A stretch of 64,000 nt of DNA, taken from positions 218,099-282,098 of the forward strand of contig JAQGDQ010000202.1 of NCBI GenBank assembly GCA_030141605.1, given 5' to 3'. Within the stretch, counting starts at the first letter, position 1; each line of letters opens with the position of its first letter. The translations under genes and the position numbers were made by a program. The stretch is from Tubiluchus corallicola (taxonomy: Eukaryota; Priapulida; Priapulimorpha; Priapulimorphida; Tubiluchidae). The notes beneath the pieces are model-generated. The model was not told the origin of the DNA, did not search any database, and saw only the letters and a list, made by a program, of their open reading frames with translations. Below are positions 12,596-26,900 of this stretch, piece after piece.

Positions 12596-13795
12596 TGTCT
12601 TGAAAAGTTTTTATCTTTTCCTATCGCATTAGAAGACAATGTTATTTATTCACACACAAGATGATATCACCCTGAACAAGCTTAATGAAAGTGTTATTAG
12701 TGCTAAACTCTGGTGCTAGCAACGTGGAATTTTTAAAAACGTTTAGAACTTAGTCATCAATGATGATATTAATGACCAGGAGGGCAGGAACACTATCAGA
12801 TATTGCAGTCGCGGTAATTGACTTGTATTTTGCTGATAGAATTGTGCGTCATGTTGGTTGGGTATATGAATATTAAAAATGGCCGACTGTTTAGGTGAGA
12901 AATTTAAAAAAAATCAATTTCATTTTAATTTTCAAGTTAGTTTATCCACTTAATATGTTGATAATTAAAACAATCGTGTAGCAGTTGAATCGGAAAAATT
13001 AAAATCATTGTCATTATTGTAGCAGTAACCAGAAAACAGAATTGCACAGGTGGTGATAACACTGGTAATGCTAACTTAGTGGGTGCTAGTACTACTAGTA
13101 GTAGTAATCTAGTATTACGCCTAGTAATGTGCGGTACTAGTACGACTACTGTAGCATGATGTTATTATTGGTAATTGTTAACGAGTGGGGAAAAAGTAAT
13201 CCTTGTTATGCAAATATTCTTAATCTCCATATTTACTTGGCAGCAGAGCCTACTTTGTGATTAATGTAAATCATCATTATCAGCGTATCCTATGCTGAGC
13301 AAACTGAGTTATTACGATTTGTAATTTGTTTATGATGTAAAACAAATTTAGGCACTCTATTAAAATCCAGGTCCCACTCGATTTGTCACAAAGGAATTTG
13401 GATTATAATTTTTTCATACTTCTGCATGTTTAATAAACTTCTTGCATTGAAATTGCAGTCTAGCCAAAAACAACTACACCAACGAAAGCGTAAAAGTGCA
13501 CATCTTTATTTTGATACATTTGAGTGTGTCCAGTGGTGATCATCAGTCATAACAACCAGAACAACCTATAAAACAAACATTGTGTTATAACACACCTTTA
13601 TGCAAATATCAGGCTAAATTCATGACTCACACACACAAGAAAAACTAAGTAACAACAAGTTATCAACACTTAACACACTATCTAACAAATAAATGCATAC
13701 CATCATGCACTTGCCACAATCACAACAATGTAAAAGCAAAAAAATGTGGTGAAGCTTGCTGTGGCACTTGCCGTGGTGAAGCTCTCAATCTCCTT

Positions 13796-14044
13796 TTAAA
13801 AAATCGTTGTTTGATGCACAAAGTAGGCTAGTAATAATCTCTGGCAAATGTCCACCAATTCGTAACATGTGGGAAAAGAATGCTGTCTTGCAATAAAATT
13901 TATACAATTCCTTTGCTGTATTGTGGGTGGTACAACCTTGACAAGCTTCTCAAGAACATGATTATCTCCATTAAGACATTTGCATATGTCCTTCAAGTTA
14001 GCTCTTTCTTCTTTGTGCTGTAACGAACATATCTCTGGATGCAA
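13796..14044 (-). pseudogene. LINE-like polymerase C-terminal fragment
   Basis: The minus-strand translation contains LQHKEERANLKDICKCLNG, then a block like VPPTIQQRN and a Tyr/Phe-rich end. This order (ERAnLkdiykclNg.. LvppTiqqRN) is the usual layout of the C-terminal region of CR1-like LINE polymerases. It has no RT domain next to it. Family membership is inferred from layout only. Confidence 0.35.
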
Positions 14045-14980
14045 ATCGGCTGCATAGCATAACTGTAGGAATCTATCTCGGACTATTTACGAATTTTTGG
14101 CAATGCCTGAAATTAAAGGAAGACCGGACGATTGTTTAGACTCAATCTCATTTTAATTTACTGTCAAAAATATACATTTTCTTGCCTATAAAAGTTAACA
14201 GTTGTTCCTTATATTTGAATAATTAGCTTAGAAAGTTAATTAACGGCAACCGAACACAGCTATTGCTTACGTCAGAAACTAACCACAGTTTGTGCAATGG
14301 CAAGCGTTTTTCCTTGCGCGTCAAGCACATTTGCATAAGTGTTACAGTACTGTTTAAACACATGATGTCATGAAAGATAGGCTCTACATCATATGACGTC
14401 ATAAACTAACACTGCAGTTCATGATCATGCTTATCACTGTACCACTTTCTGTTTGTCGGCCACGCAAATGTGGCAAAAAGGCGCAATATTTTAGAGCATT
14501 CTTTATTCTTACTAACATTTGCGCAGTCTTCAAATTTTCCTTTAAGTAGTGTGGCCATCCTGCACTGGAATACTCCATCTAGGTCGCGCATAATCTTTTT
14601 TAAAGAGTTAGCCCCCGTCTAGGGTCGCAAGTAAAGCAGCTTTTAAGCAGTCCTATCGTTTAATTTCCTTCTTGTTTTTGTTTTTAATATGTGCAGCAGG
14701 CTGCAAATTATCAGGTATCTAGTCCTCTTAACACCAAAATCTAGTACTATGTGTTTTGATACACACAAGCATTAATTTTCTGCCACACAAATAATATCAT
14801 GGCATTATGAGATTTGTGATTATGTCATACATCCTGAATATCTTTGAATTTTAGGACTTTTTATTGGGTTAAACTATCGTAAATTATTTATACTTGTCTG
14901 TATAAACATTAACGTTAATAGTAATGGGATGCAGGTTGACTAAATTTGTAAATACAAGTTCTGTATAAGTTATCAAGATT
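14045..14980. other. Spacer upstream of CEP97, no recognised feature
   Basis: The promoter and any 5' non-coding exon of the plus-strand CEP97 gene should be here, but no element could be assigned. Confidence 0.5.
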
Positions 14981-14999
14981 CATTTTTATAGGAGATGAG

Positions 15000-17900
15000 A
15001 TGGCTGAAGTTCTAGATCTTACCGGAAAGAGATTGAAGAAACTTGAATTTGTTGTTGCTATTGAACCTAAAACACTTATTTTCGATGACAATGACATACA
15101 GAAGCTGGAAAATTTGGACAAACGTGTCTCTTTGAAACAGGTTGAGTTATGTATTTTGGTCATTTTAAATTTTAAATTCTGTCTATTCAAGTTACTAATA
15201 ATGCTGATTTGATAACAAGCTTGGATTGATTACAATTACAATCAAAATTGCAAATGATTATACAGTTTTTTCTGTAAGCATTATCGTAATTTGTAATCAG
15301 TTACCACCAGAAGTTATTTTTGAAAGTAGCTAAACAGAACTATTAAATAATTGGGCATAAAAATATGTTGTTCACCATCTGAACCATTTTATGTATGACT
15401 CAATTTTTTAAGTTTATCACATTTAAAATTTTTATTTGCCTGTCAAGTGCTGATTGTTGACCAGATTCGCGTTCTGCACAGCTGCTTCTATTATGCAAAT
15501 ACTAAATGACCACTTACAAACCTGGTACCCCAGTGGCTATCAGATATGGCTGCAGCTGTCAGACAGAAAATGAACTGTTTTGACTGTTAATCAATATTTA
15601 AGCAGGAATTTCGAATTGTCTGTAAGTAAAATCAATAGTTAAATTTAGAAATTAGGTTTTGAAAAAATATGAGTCAGTCAAGATTCGAACTCAGAAAATT
15701 GTGGTTTCAGGCCATAATTAAACTAAATATAAAGTAAAAGTGAGTTTGGGATTATGTACTGCCAGACAACGTGCAATCTGATAGACATAGTTTTCTAATT
15801 AGAACTTTTCTAATGACCAACAAACTATTTATGTGAAAAAGTGGTGAACGCACCAAAATAAAATGTGGTAATCTGGTAAGTTCACACCGACATACTGATA
15901 TGACAAAATGTGAAAAATAAAATCCCTAGCTACTCATAGTGTAAAATGACAAGAAATCGCAAAGCAAAGAATATTTTTGACCTTACAAGCTGCTCAACTG
16001 TTGCTCATCAGTAACTCTGAATCATTCACCAGTAACGATACTATGTGGGCATTTAGGCGTATTCTAAATATTTTGGCAAATAAATAATAAAAAAGCTAAT
16101 GTTAGACCAGCTGATAGTATAATCATAAATAAAAATGATAATCGTAATTGTAACTGCATTCTTGTATTAGTAATTGTAATTGTAATCGTCGGTTCACTCT
16201 TCAATCAAAGTGTAACCTTACTCGTAATTAATTTGACAAAATTGCTTACATGTAACCATTCCAAAGCCTTTTTGATAATACCCGCTTAAGGTTATGAAAA
16301 TACTTTCCTTGAGGTTCGCCACAGTTGCATTCGTATTTTGCATCCTGTATTTATCACTCGCTGTTATGTTAAAGAAACATAGGACTATGTTAGTATGTCA
16401 TGCAGAATATGCTACTGAATAGTTTGTAAGCATGCAAAACAATTTGTTGTTGGTCTCCAATAGTACACGTGTCATGAAAGATTTGTTGATCACCTATCTA
16501 GAATGCATGTATAAGTACTATGTTAGCTAAAATGGGTATAAATTCTTAAAATAATTTTAATTGAGAATTACAGATTGTTTCTTGTTTAAAACGTGTCTGT
16601 CTTGTCTTGTCTTGTCTGGCTACACAATAATGCTACTGCATATTTTCAGCTTTCCGTTGCTAACAACTACATAGTTCGCATTCAGGGTTTGACCAAACTC
16701 ACGAATCTCACAACGTTAAATCTTCGGGGAAATAAAATTATCAGTCTTGAGGGTAAGACATTACTTTGTCAGTGAAGCTCAGCTTGTAATTCTTTCAGTC
16801 ATAGTCTTTTAGCTATATCTTATTTATGTCGTGCACCATTAAGGCTTGATTGTTTGGGTCAGATATTATTATAATTATTTGAGAGTACACTATGCAGGTT
16901 TTCCGAAAGTCAACTAAAAGATGGTAGACTATAAATAACGTGTACCTAATATTGTTAAAACTTTGCAGATTATAGACATTACTCATGATTACTGTTTAAA
17001 AGTGTTTATACAAATTTGTGTAGCTTAGAGAGCTACAGATGTCAGTAAGCTATTTTCTGCAAAATGTTTGAATTTTTGTAGGTTTGAAAGACCTGGTGAA
17101 TCTGCAGTCATTGAACGTGTCAAAAAATAACATTCAGGTACATGTTGCAGTCATAAACATTAATAATAATATTAATCTTTTATTGGACAAGCTGAGTCTT
17201 TGTCTTGTATTAGCATATGCTGCTGTACTTATCACAAGTTGCATAACAGCTATGTTTCCTGTGCTAAAAGAAGTTGTGCTTGGCCACCTATTTTCTTAAA
17301 CCTTGCTAGCTAGTTTTTCTTTTCCAGCTTACAGGTGAGATAAGTTAAGTGCACTCAGTGCGCCTTGTTTCTTTACGTTTGAGCTTACACCCAAGTTAAA
17401 TGATACACACCGACTGAACAAGTTTGCCGGTCAAGCAGTAATTGTCATTGTGCAGCTATCTTGTTAATTATGCAATGTATGGCGATTACCAAAATTTTAC
17501 TTACAATTGCTTTTAAATTGTCTTAATTTTTATATCATTTTAATAGTTGCATTTAGCTTGTGATTTCCTTAGGCCAGTCAGATGATTGTGGAGGGAAAGC
17601 AAATAAACAAAATTGAAACGAATTTAAGTAATCAGACAATTTGGTATTTTATTAATGAATGAATGTGGGTCGTTTGGTCACTGTAAAAAACTAATTAAAG
17701 TCACATTCGTTTTTAGGTCATAACAAATCTTAATAAGAACAAGCACTTGCGTCATCTAGATGTATCCGACAATCGAATATCTGCACTTTCTGACGTATCC
17801 CATCTGTATCATCTGCAAACGCTATTGCTGCATGGTAATAACATCTCTACCCTTCAAAATGTTGGGAAATACGTACCGGAGAAACTAAAGATTTTATCTT

Positions 17901-20900
17901 TAGCTGAAAACAAGATAGCTGACCTCAATGAGGTAGGCTTGTTAGTATTCATCAAATACTAGACAATGTTAGGCATGATGTGGTTTTGTTTTTGCTGGAG
18001 TATAGACTTATTTGCTACATGTTCATAATAGTAATTGTGATATTTAAACTAGTATTTTATAATTTGCAGAAGCTAAACTTATTGGGTAAACTGCTTGCTT
18101 TTTTTGAAAATAAGATAGTACTCTTCTGAGATTTGCCATAATTGTAAAAAAAGAAGTCAAAATGCCCATAAATCTCAATTTTTTTATATTTTTTCAGAGC
18201 TTTCCTCCATTACGGACTTCAGTGCAGCTGATGAAGTTCGTGAGAGACGAAAGCTCTGAAAAAAATAAAGAATTTTTGAGATTTATGGGCATTTTGACTT
18301 TTTTTACGATTACGTTTGCTTTTTTTGGCGATATCTCTGTCTGCAAATCACGTTAAATTACTCTACATCTTTTTTATAGATTTCAAGGTTGAATTGTCTG
18401 TCTTGCTTGGAGCAGCTTTCGGTTATTAACAATCCGTGTGTGGTTCTGACTGGAAACAATGTGTATCCTTTGCATTATAATAAGCACTGACCGCATACAA
18501 GATCTTGCTTCTGTCTCATGGGATTGTCAATTTTCAGCATGCTTGTAATACTAATTGTGGCACAGCACGAACTTCAATAAAAAATGTTATGTGCTGCCAT
18601 CAGTTTTGCAGTCAGTTATAGTTGATACAAAAGTTGATACAATCTCAGATGTATCAGCAATATCTGTACTCGTCAAACATTCGGAAGTACATACCAAACT
18701 CTGACGATGCACTCAGATGTAGTTTAATCCATAAGTTTAGCAAACTACAGTCGTCGCACTATATGTTGTAGCTCTGAATTGTGATGCAACTACCGTTTCA
18801 CCAAACACTACACAGGTAGACTTTGACTTAACGACTTATTACAACTTTACAAATAGAATACTTAAGGTTTTACATGCTGAGTCCTCTGCATGGAAGAAAG
18901 CAGTGCACATGGATACCCTAGTCAAGTTCAATCAATTGCTCTGCTAAATAAGATCTTATGGTCTGGTGCAAAATTGTCTATGCATGCACACACTGGAAGT
19001 TCCCCGGAGAAAAAGTACAAATAACTTAAATACTCTTGTCTAAATAAGTAAAATCTTTAATAATTTTGGAATGTGTCTTTATTTCGACTTTACACACCAA
19101 CCACATCTTAATTAATTAATTATACAAAATTAATAATAACTTATATTTCCATAGTGAGAGTACTTAGTGCCACACTTAGTGAGAGAACATGGTTACACGT
19201 GCAACATCTTGAATGTAAAGTGTACCACTTGAACATACGGGTCCGACTTGCATTCAGCTTGTCTTTCGACCAGTTCACCAGAACCGATTATGGTCGTAAG
19301 TAAACAACCCATATAGTGTTTGTTGTTCACTTTTTCTAATTATTTGCTGTTATATTCTCGTTTTGGTGGTTTATTAATTACAGACTCCTGTCTGCAGCTG
19401 ATGGAGACATATTGGAAGAGTAATGCATGTTTACCCATTGTGATTTGCAAGCCAAATAAATAGTCAGTTTCTGCTGTAAAGTTTCCTTATCAGTAGCTTT
19501 AGGGGGTTTGATTATAGGCCGTTTGTTGTAAATTGGTGTTTGAATCTGACAATCTTAGATGGATGCCAGGTCACTCAGCGTGAAGGGTAGGTGATAGAAA
19601 CACTTATTTTTCTGCTTGTTTATTGGTACATAATATATGTTTTTCCTGAAAACTACTGGACAAATTATCATCTTATCGTCTTATCAACTTATACTGAATA
19701 TACGACATGCTTGCAGTAAACAGTTGACCAAAGAATAAAGTTCTGCAAAAGAATAATCTTTCTTGCTATATTGAGATGTGACATGGAAATGTTTAACTAC
19801 TCTGAAACATTGTTATTTGCATGTTGTCACTCTCAAAAAATCTTCAAATTACTCAGTTGTAAATCATTAATGATGACAAGATTTCTATTATCCTTCTGTC
19901 TGCTTTCTGAACTAATTAATTACTGTTAATAGTTGACTTTTTTGTCAATTTGTAGGAGTTTTTTTACCAATGAAAACTGATGTCATTGAAGAATTTTTGT
20001 CATTCTTGGATGCCTTTTGAGTTGTGCGATAGCTCTAATAATAAAAATTAGATACAATTTTTGCAGTTTGAAAGCTGAGTGGCTTCTTAGTCAAGGTAAA
20101 GGCAGGCATTACCGACTAGGTGAGCACACCCAGCTAGTGGAGTACTTGTCCCATTCATGTCCATTGACTTCTGCTGAGGAGGTATGTTTACTTCATTTAT
20201 AAGTTAGTATCATAGATATTTTGAATTAGACTTAATACTAATTTATAGCAGGGGCCTGTTCAACCAAGTCGTTTCTGTAAAATAAACAAAAATACCAGCA
20301 ATTTGGGGCTATAAAACAATTGTAGAATGTAACTTTTGATGTAATTATCATCTACAGCATTTTTGACTTGTGCTTCAGTACTTACAGTGCAGTACCTTAA
20401 ATTATTGTACATAATGTTTTACAATGCATAGATGTAATGCGTATTTGATTAACCTAAAATCGAAATTTAAAAATTTGCAAACAAATATTAAGGTTTTGAA
20501 ATTCTTTTTCAACTTTCTAAAAATAAAGTTATGAAGGCTGAGGAAAGTGTTCCCGCAATCTCTTTTTCATTTAACCAGACAATTGATTGTTTAGCAGCTA
20601 AAGCAGCTTTGCTGTATTTTAGAAGTAGGCTACTTCAAGGGCTAGAATTGCTTTGCTGCTTGTCTCATATCAATGGTTTCCTGTAGCCATGCACACAATG
20701 CACATTTCTCTTGTGAAACATTTTTGCTGTTATATACCGCATTGGCCACTTTTCCCAACTTTTTTCTTTTCCATTACAATCAGAGTTTAATGATATGTGA
20801 GATGATGATGCGCGCATGTATATTATCAATAAAATTTGAAATGCGAGGATTATTTTGTATACTCTATCATTACGTACACGGGACTTTGAAGACACGTTTT

Positions 20901-23900
20901 TGCCTGAAGCGTTGGTTGTCAACCTATAAATTTTACATTTTTTGCTGGGCAGAAACCAATTTATAATGTTAATAACTTAACGATTTTTAGAACAGGCTAC
21001 ATATACAGGGTGTTTGGACAGTCACTGCGCACTTATTCATTCAGAATTCATTCAGTCTATTTCAAGCAAGCAAAGGATAGCAGTGTTTATAAACAAAGTA
21101 AGAAGGATCCAAGTCTGTATTGATGCTAATGGAGGTCACTTTCAACATTGTTTATAATTGTCATTCATATTTACTCCTATATTCTATATTGAAACATGTC
21201 TGTTAATAAATATATAAATGCACAGTGACTTTCCAAACACTCCGTATATAATGGCGGCATTGACGGCTGTGTCTACTGTACTGTCGAATGAGTTACTGCT
21301 TATTACCAACTATTTTTCAGCCCATTACATGAAAATTCTTGCCCAGTGTAGAGCTTCATAATATCCACTTCTATTTTCTCTAATGTAACCTGTGAATTTT
21401 AACACTTATAATAGCATATCTAATCCTTAACTAGTCCTATTGTTCGATTTTGAGCAGAAACTGCATTGAACTCTACACTAGTGCAAAAATGCCTTGTTAG
21501 CAGTGATTTTACAGCTGAAGCTTATTTCCGCGATGCACAGTAAATCCTAATTTATAGTGACAAAACAATACCGTTGTCTAGTTTACAACTATGCAAGCTA
21601 TCTTTTAAATCAAAGTTTTACTATTCCTTTGAGAAGTACAAGTACTAACCTTCTAGTAATTTTTTTCACATTAGCTGGAGCCCGAGGAAGAAGCGAGATT
21701 AAAAAAGATTTTAGTAAAACAAAAACAGTACCAGCAGCAGCTGTTACAGGAACAGACTGGCTTATCCAATTCAGCAGGCATTCATGATACTACTGTTGTT
21801 TCGGAAAAATGTTCAACTGTTGCAACATCTCCTTCTGGCATGAGCACTTCGTGGGTAGTTGGTATGGAAGACAGTTACAATTTTCTGAAAGCTTTTTTGA
21901 TATTTTTTGTGTATATTTTATAGTAGCTTGCTATCTGCCCTCATCTATGGCTGAAAAAACAACAGCTTTTTTCACATATAGTTATTGACATACGAGCAGG
22001 GCTCAAAAGAAGATGGAAAAAAATTGCAGGCATCTCCAATACATCGCATCTTAATATGTGTGATGTAAATTTGTAATCATTTAATCATTACTGATTAAGC
22101 ATCACCTGCTGGCCATCCCTTAACAGTTGCATTACAGAGTTGTTATTTGTCATTTTCATTGACAGAAAGCAACAAGCTAGAGAGTAAACGTGTTGCTCGT
22201 TTGAAATAATTACATTTTGCCTTGATGATTAATTTGGCTAATTGATATATTGTTAAGAAATCCGGAGAAGTTAATTTCGGTTAAAGTTAATGAAGTCACT
22301 TGGATAAAATATGCCAAATGGAAGCTGCAAGTTTATTACACTGTATTGCATGTCACTACTTTGATGGTGATAATAATTGCGAGCTATAGATGAGTGATGA
22401 AGTTCTGCTGACTCATCTAGCAGTCTGATTTATCATGCGGAGATTCTTCAATCATTAGTGTTAATTAGAAACAGTAAGATTATTTTTAAGTAGAAATATA
22501 AACTAATCTAAATTATAAGTATATGCTAGCTATTGAATGGCAAGCTGGTAAAATCTGTGAATAAGATTTGCAGTTTATAATTTGTTGTTTTTCAAGCTTG
22601 CTGCATGTATCGTAAGAATGAAATTGAGGAATTACATGATTGATTGATTTTATTGTTGTGCCAAGATAGTGGACCACTAGTCAATAAAAACTAAAGTTCT
22701 CTATCATTGGGTTTTTCTTAGAATAAAAAATTACATTAGAGGTTTTCTATTGCTGTGCAAAGATAGTGGACCACTAGTCAGTAAAAACTAAGGTTCCTTC
22801 TCATTGGGTTTTTCTTAGAATAAAAAATTACATTCGAGGTTTTCTATTGCTGTGCAATGATAGTGGACAAAAAATTACATTAGAGGTTTTCTATTGCTGT
22901 GCAAAGATAGTGGACCACTAGTCAATAAAAACTAAGTTGTTTCTCATTGGGTTTTTCTTCAAATACTATGTAAAATGAACAGCCTTTTCTTTGCAATTTT
23001 TTGGAAAAGTGTCTAAATTTTTCTAGCTTTCATTGTCTACTTGTATGTTTTTTTGTGAATTTATCCACGTTTTAGAGTGATGTAGTATACTTACTTGATT
23101 TAGAAGAATTATTGAATTTTTTAAGAACTTGTTGATATTCTATTTTTAGATGTTTCTAGTCCGCAAACTGAAGTAAAGATGCGGAAGTCTAAGAACAAGC
23201 CTTTGAAAAATTCGCTAGATCGACCTTTGCACAGCCGCCCTTTTTCCGCCCCACCAGATTCAATGAAAAGTGTCATGCATTCATCATTTCATGAAGTTAT
23301 GTCTCACAAGTCCACACCTTCAGGTAAGATAATTAATTTGAGCTTTTTTTGTATATGATAATGCACCTGAAATTCATTGCAACATTTTACATATGATTTC
23401 ATTTTGACATTATTTCTACAGATGATGAACATGGAAATGTAACACACACGAATCATGATCTTATGACTGGTAGCCTGATCTCTAATTTGAGTGACAGGGC
23501 AACTTCCAAAACGTACGAGCCTGTTTCGCTGTTATACCCAAATTCAGCACCTTCATCTGCTGGTCAGTGTTTAAATACTATAACTAGACCTTGTGAATAT
23601 GATTTAATTTTTGATTACTACAGTTCAGCATTTACTGGATCATATTAACAATTAATGTCTACCTCCTTTGCTACAAAGAATCATTTGTGCCAGTTGACTG
23701 CATGTATAGAATTTGTTAGCTTAGTTGCAATATTTTCTCACTTCTCTTATTTCGTTAAGCACTGCATTCTACATTTAGTGTTCACACTTTTGACTGCTTT
23801 TTAGCTATTTTATTGTGTTTATAGGAAAGGGAAGCAGTTACGACGAAGATCGTCCTATTCGTCCCATGGGCCGTGATGTTTACAAGGCTGTTATAGGTCT

Positions 23901-26900
23901 CTCGTCACCTGCTCAGGAAAAGATTTCCACTAGTGCAATAAAGTCAAAAGTGAATCTTCGACAGCCACGACTGTCAGCACGTAAGCGTCCTTCTAGTGCA
24001 GGCCATGCTGTGTCAAAAAATTATACTGCTATTACTAGTGATTCAGATGTGAGTGCAAGGGAGAGTAAGTTTGCTGATAGGAACAGACAATCAAAGAAAG
24101 GTGGCCACCATATTGCTCAGTCAGGGAAATCTTCGCAACATAGAAAACCAGAGTACAATGCTGAAAAATATACACCCAACAAGGTAGAAGACCGAATGAC
24201 TAAGAGCGAATCGGAGGTTTCAAAATTTGGCTTCACTTACACTCTTTGTACTAGAAGTGAATCGGAGCATGACATTTGTTTAGATGAAGCCTTAAACACT
24301 GTGCAATGTCCGGATGCTTCAGATGTTAAAAGTTCTCAGACAGTTACACCAACAAAGAAAACGCATGTTACTAGGTCACGTAGTCGAGAGGGGACACCGC
24401 GTTCTGCTAGTGGAAGTCGTATCCCATTTGCTCGCTCACAACAGCGTCGTCCGATTAGTTTTCCATCAAAGCCTGAACACATTATGAGTACTTCTCGGAA
24501 AAGGCCACTTTCAGCTCCTACAAATACAAGTACCATGACAAATGCTGTTGCAAAAACAAATCACGCCATAGAATTAAGTAAAGGAGATGCCATTTCAAAC
24601 CTTGAATTTGTTAAAGATTTTGAAAAGGTAGCTAGAGGAGAGGATGTGATTTATAACTCTATTCAGAACCATAAAGAAATGCTCATCAATAAATACTCTG
24701 ATGCCGACGAAAATATGCAAAATGCCGCTCAGGTCATCCAAACTGCTTGGCGTGGCTATTTTGTGAGGAATTTGCACCCAAAAGTTCAGCAAATAAAGGA
24801 ACTTATTAGAAATGATCGTTTGAAACAACATGTCGATGTTTTAACCAGTCAATTAGAAAGGTAGGTAAATAATTAAGTACCATTGTATAGTACTTATCTA
24901 CAACTTTTCGTATTATTCCATTGCTGTCCCTTCCATATTGATGTGTTTAGATGTAATAGATTTCCTGCAAATGTCTGTGATGGTGTTGCTTAATTTTTAA
25001 GTGTTCTGCTGGTATGGTTGCAAAATTTTGCTGACTTTTATAGTAGTGAGTTGATTGGAGTTATAATCTTTTTATCAATTTCAGAACACAGAATTTGTAC
25101 GAACAGGAGAAACGGCTTCGAAAACTGCAAACAGAAGCTATAAAGTGTCTGTTTAAGGAGGTAATCAAAAGTATTAATTGCATTTTCAAAAAAAGCTGAA
25201 ATTATCTTGTAGAATGATGGTGAGCGTTGTGAAATTAATATTGTTCTGTGTTTTGACATAGGTTGTTCCAACAAAATAACTAGTTCTGTAGTTTTGCAAA
25301 AAAAGAGTCATCATAATTGTTTAAAATAGGGACGTGCACAAATAATTGAGTATTCAAAAGTATGCATTATATTGAAGATTTGTTACATTTGTAAGTTAAT
25401 ATCCAGCCTCTAATTTAACTTAGAAACAGGTTTATGAGAATTAAATTTAGCTTTGTTTTCGTAAGAAATTTGCTATATATGCTCCACGTATGTGAAACTC
25501 CTTCGAAAATGCCACTCCTTCAAAATTGTTGTATGAGTTGTACATTAAATATTTCTTTAGCATATTTCTTCAGTTCCTATATCACAATTCATCGTAAGAT
25601 TTTGCTCACACTTACAATTGAGAAAGGCTGTCAGTAGACATTGTAAAAATGTTTAATATTTGTTTTTAAGGTAAAAGAACTGCACGAGTGGAAAAATGAT
25701 GTTGAACTGACATTGCAAAAGTCTAGCTCTCCTAGTCCTCAAACACCGGGAAGTGGTGACAAAATAATAGCGTCATGTTCAGGACAGTCATTGCCATTAG
25801 AACATTGCCATGAGTTACAGCAGCAGGTTTGCTTTTTCACACAAATTCACTTTTAGTTTAAGTATTCCCCATGTGATTTTTTAGTCATTGTAATATCTTG
25901 GCATGCATGCTTTTCGTGGTACTGTTAACTAGATTAAATATACTAATAATGTTTTTTCACATCATTAATTCGGTTGGTTTTAGGTGCAAGAAAGACTGCC
26001 TGACTTGCAGGACAGTATCGATAGCCCTGTCTTAAAAGCCTCCCACTTTTTGCCTGAGAGTAGTGAATGTAGTGAAGGACGGAAAGTTTCTCTATGTCCT
26101 AGGAATCTGGAAGTCATCACAAAAGCTGGTGGTGTTGTGATATTGTGCTGGGAAGCTGTAAATGTGACAGAGAGTGGCCATGATGTATTGGGTGAGTATG
26201 AAATTAATGATATCATAAAAGAACTGGTAGTTTTAGTGGAAGTCCATAATATAGCTGTGACTTTACTTAGTATTATCAAAATACAGAACAGGCAAACATT
26301 TTTAGTAGCGCAAAATTTTTTATAAAAATATAATTTCAAATGTGTTTCGTCGACATATCATGAGAGAACAGATAAGTCAGCCATACATGTGCACATTTAT
26401 GAAAAAAGTACAAGCTGTTCTATAATCACCAAACGAGCAACGAATAACATTAAGCACTTTTTCATTTGTGGAAGTAAACAGAAGCAGGTGTTTTGTCTAA
26501 CTGTCATTTTATGTATTTCTGTCAGCTGACTGTTGAGAGTGCGCTTGCTATTGCTTCCTCTAATTAGTTTAATGGTGTCCTTTGATGGTATTATTATATT
26601 GAGGATAATGTGTACATACATGCTTGTATGCACAGGTTCTTTTGGTATTTTTATTGAACCGCATGTACCTTTCTGTAGCATTAATATTAGTATTCAGGCT
26701 CAGCATGGCACAGAGAAAAACATGGTATGTGAAATTGTTTTTACTTTTGTATCCTTTTCCTTTTTTGCACCTAAATTTTCCTTTGAACCATTTCTAATGT
26801 TTTTAATAATTTTATGTAATTCACACAATTATAATTTTAAGTGTGCCATTTATGGTGATGGTTCATGTATCAGTTTTAAAAACTGCCTAACCTGAACCGA

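Noticed and set aside
13080-13160. Cluster of ctagta/tactag words
   Set aside because: Only a loose quasi-palindromic simple repeat; no clear arms or flanks.
14406-14591. Minus-strand 61-codon ORF containing FATFAWPTNRKWY
   Set aside because: No recognisable homology, no splice sites in phase, and in repeat-rich spacer.
15665-15715. tRNA-like T-loop (gattcgaac) on the minus strand
   Set aside because: No matching acceptor stem, D arm or anticodon arm could be folded around it. At most an old tRNA-derived SINE trace.
22645-22962. CRISPR-like array
   Set aside because: The repeats are 97-bp head-to-tail units without unique spacers in an animal intron.
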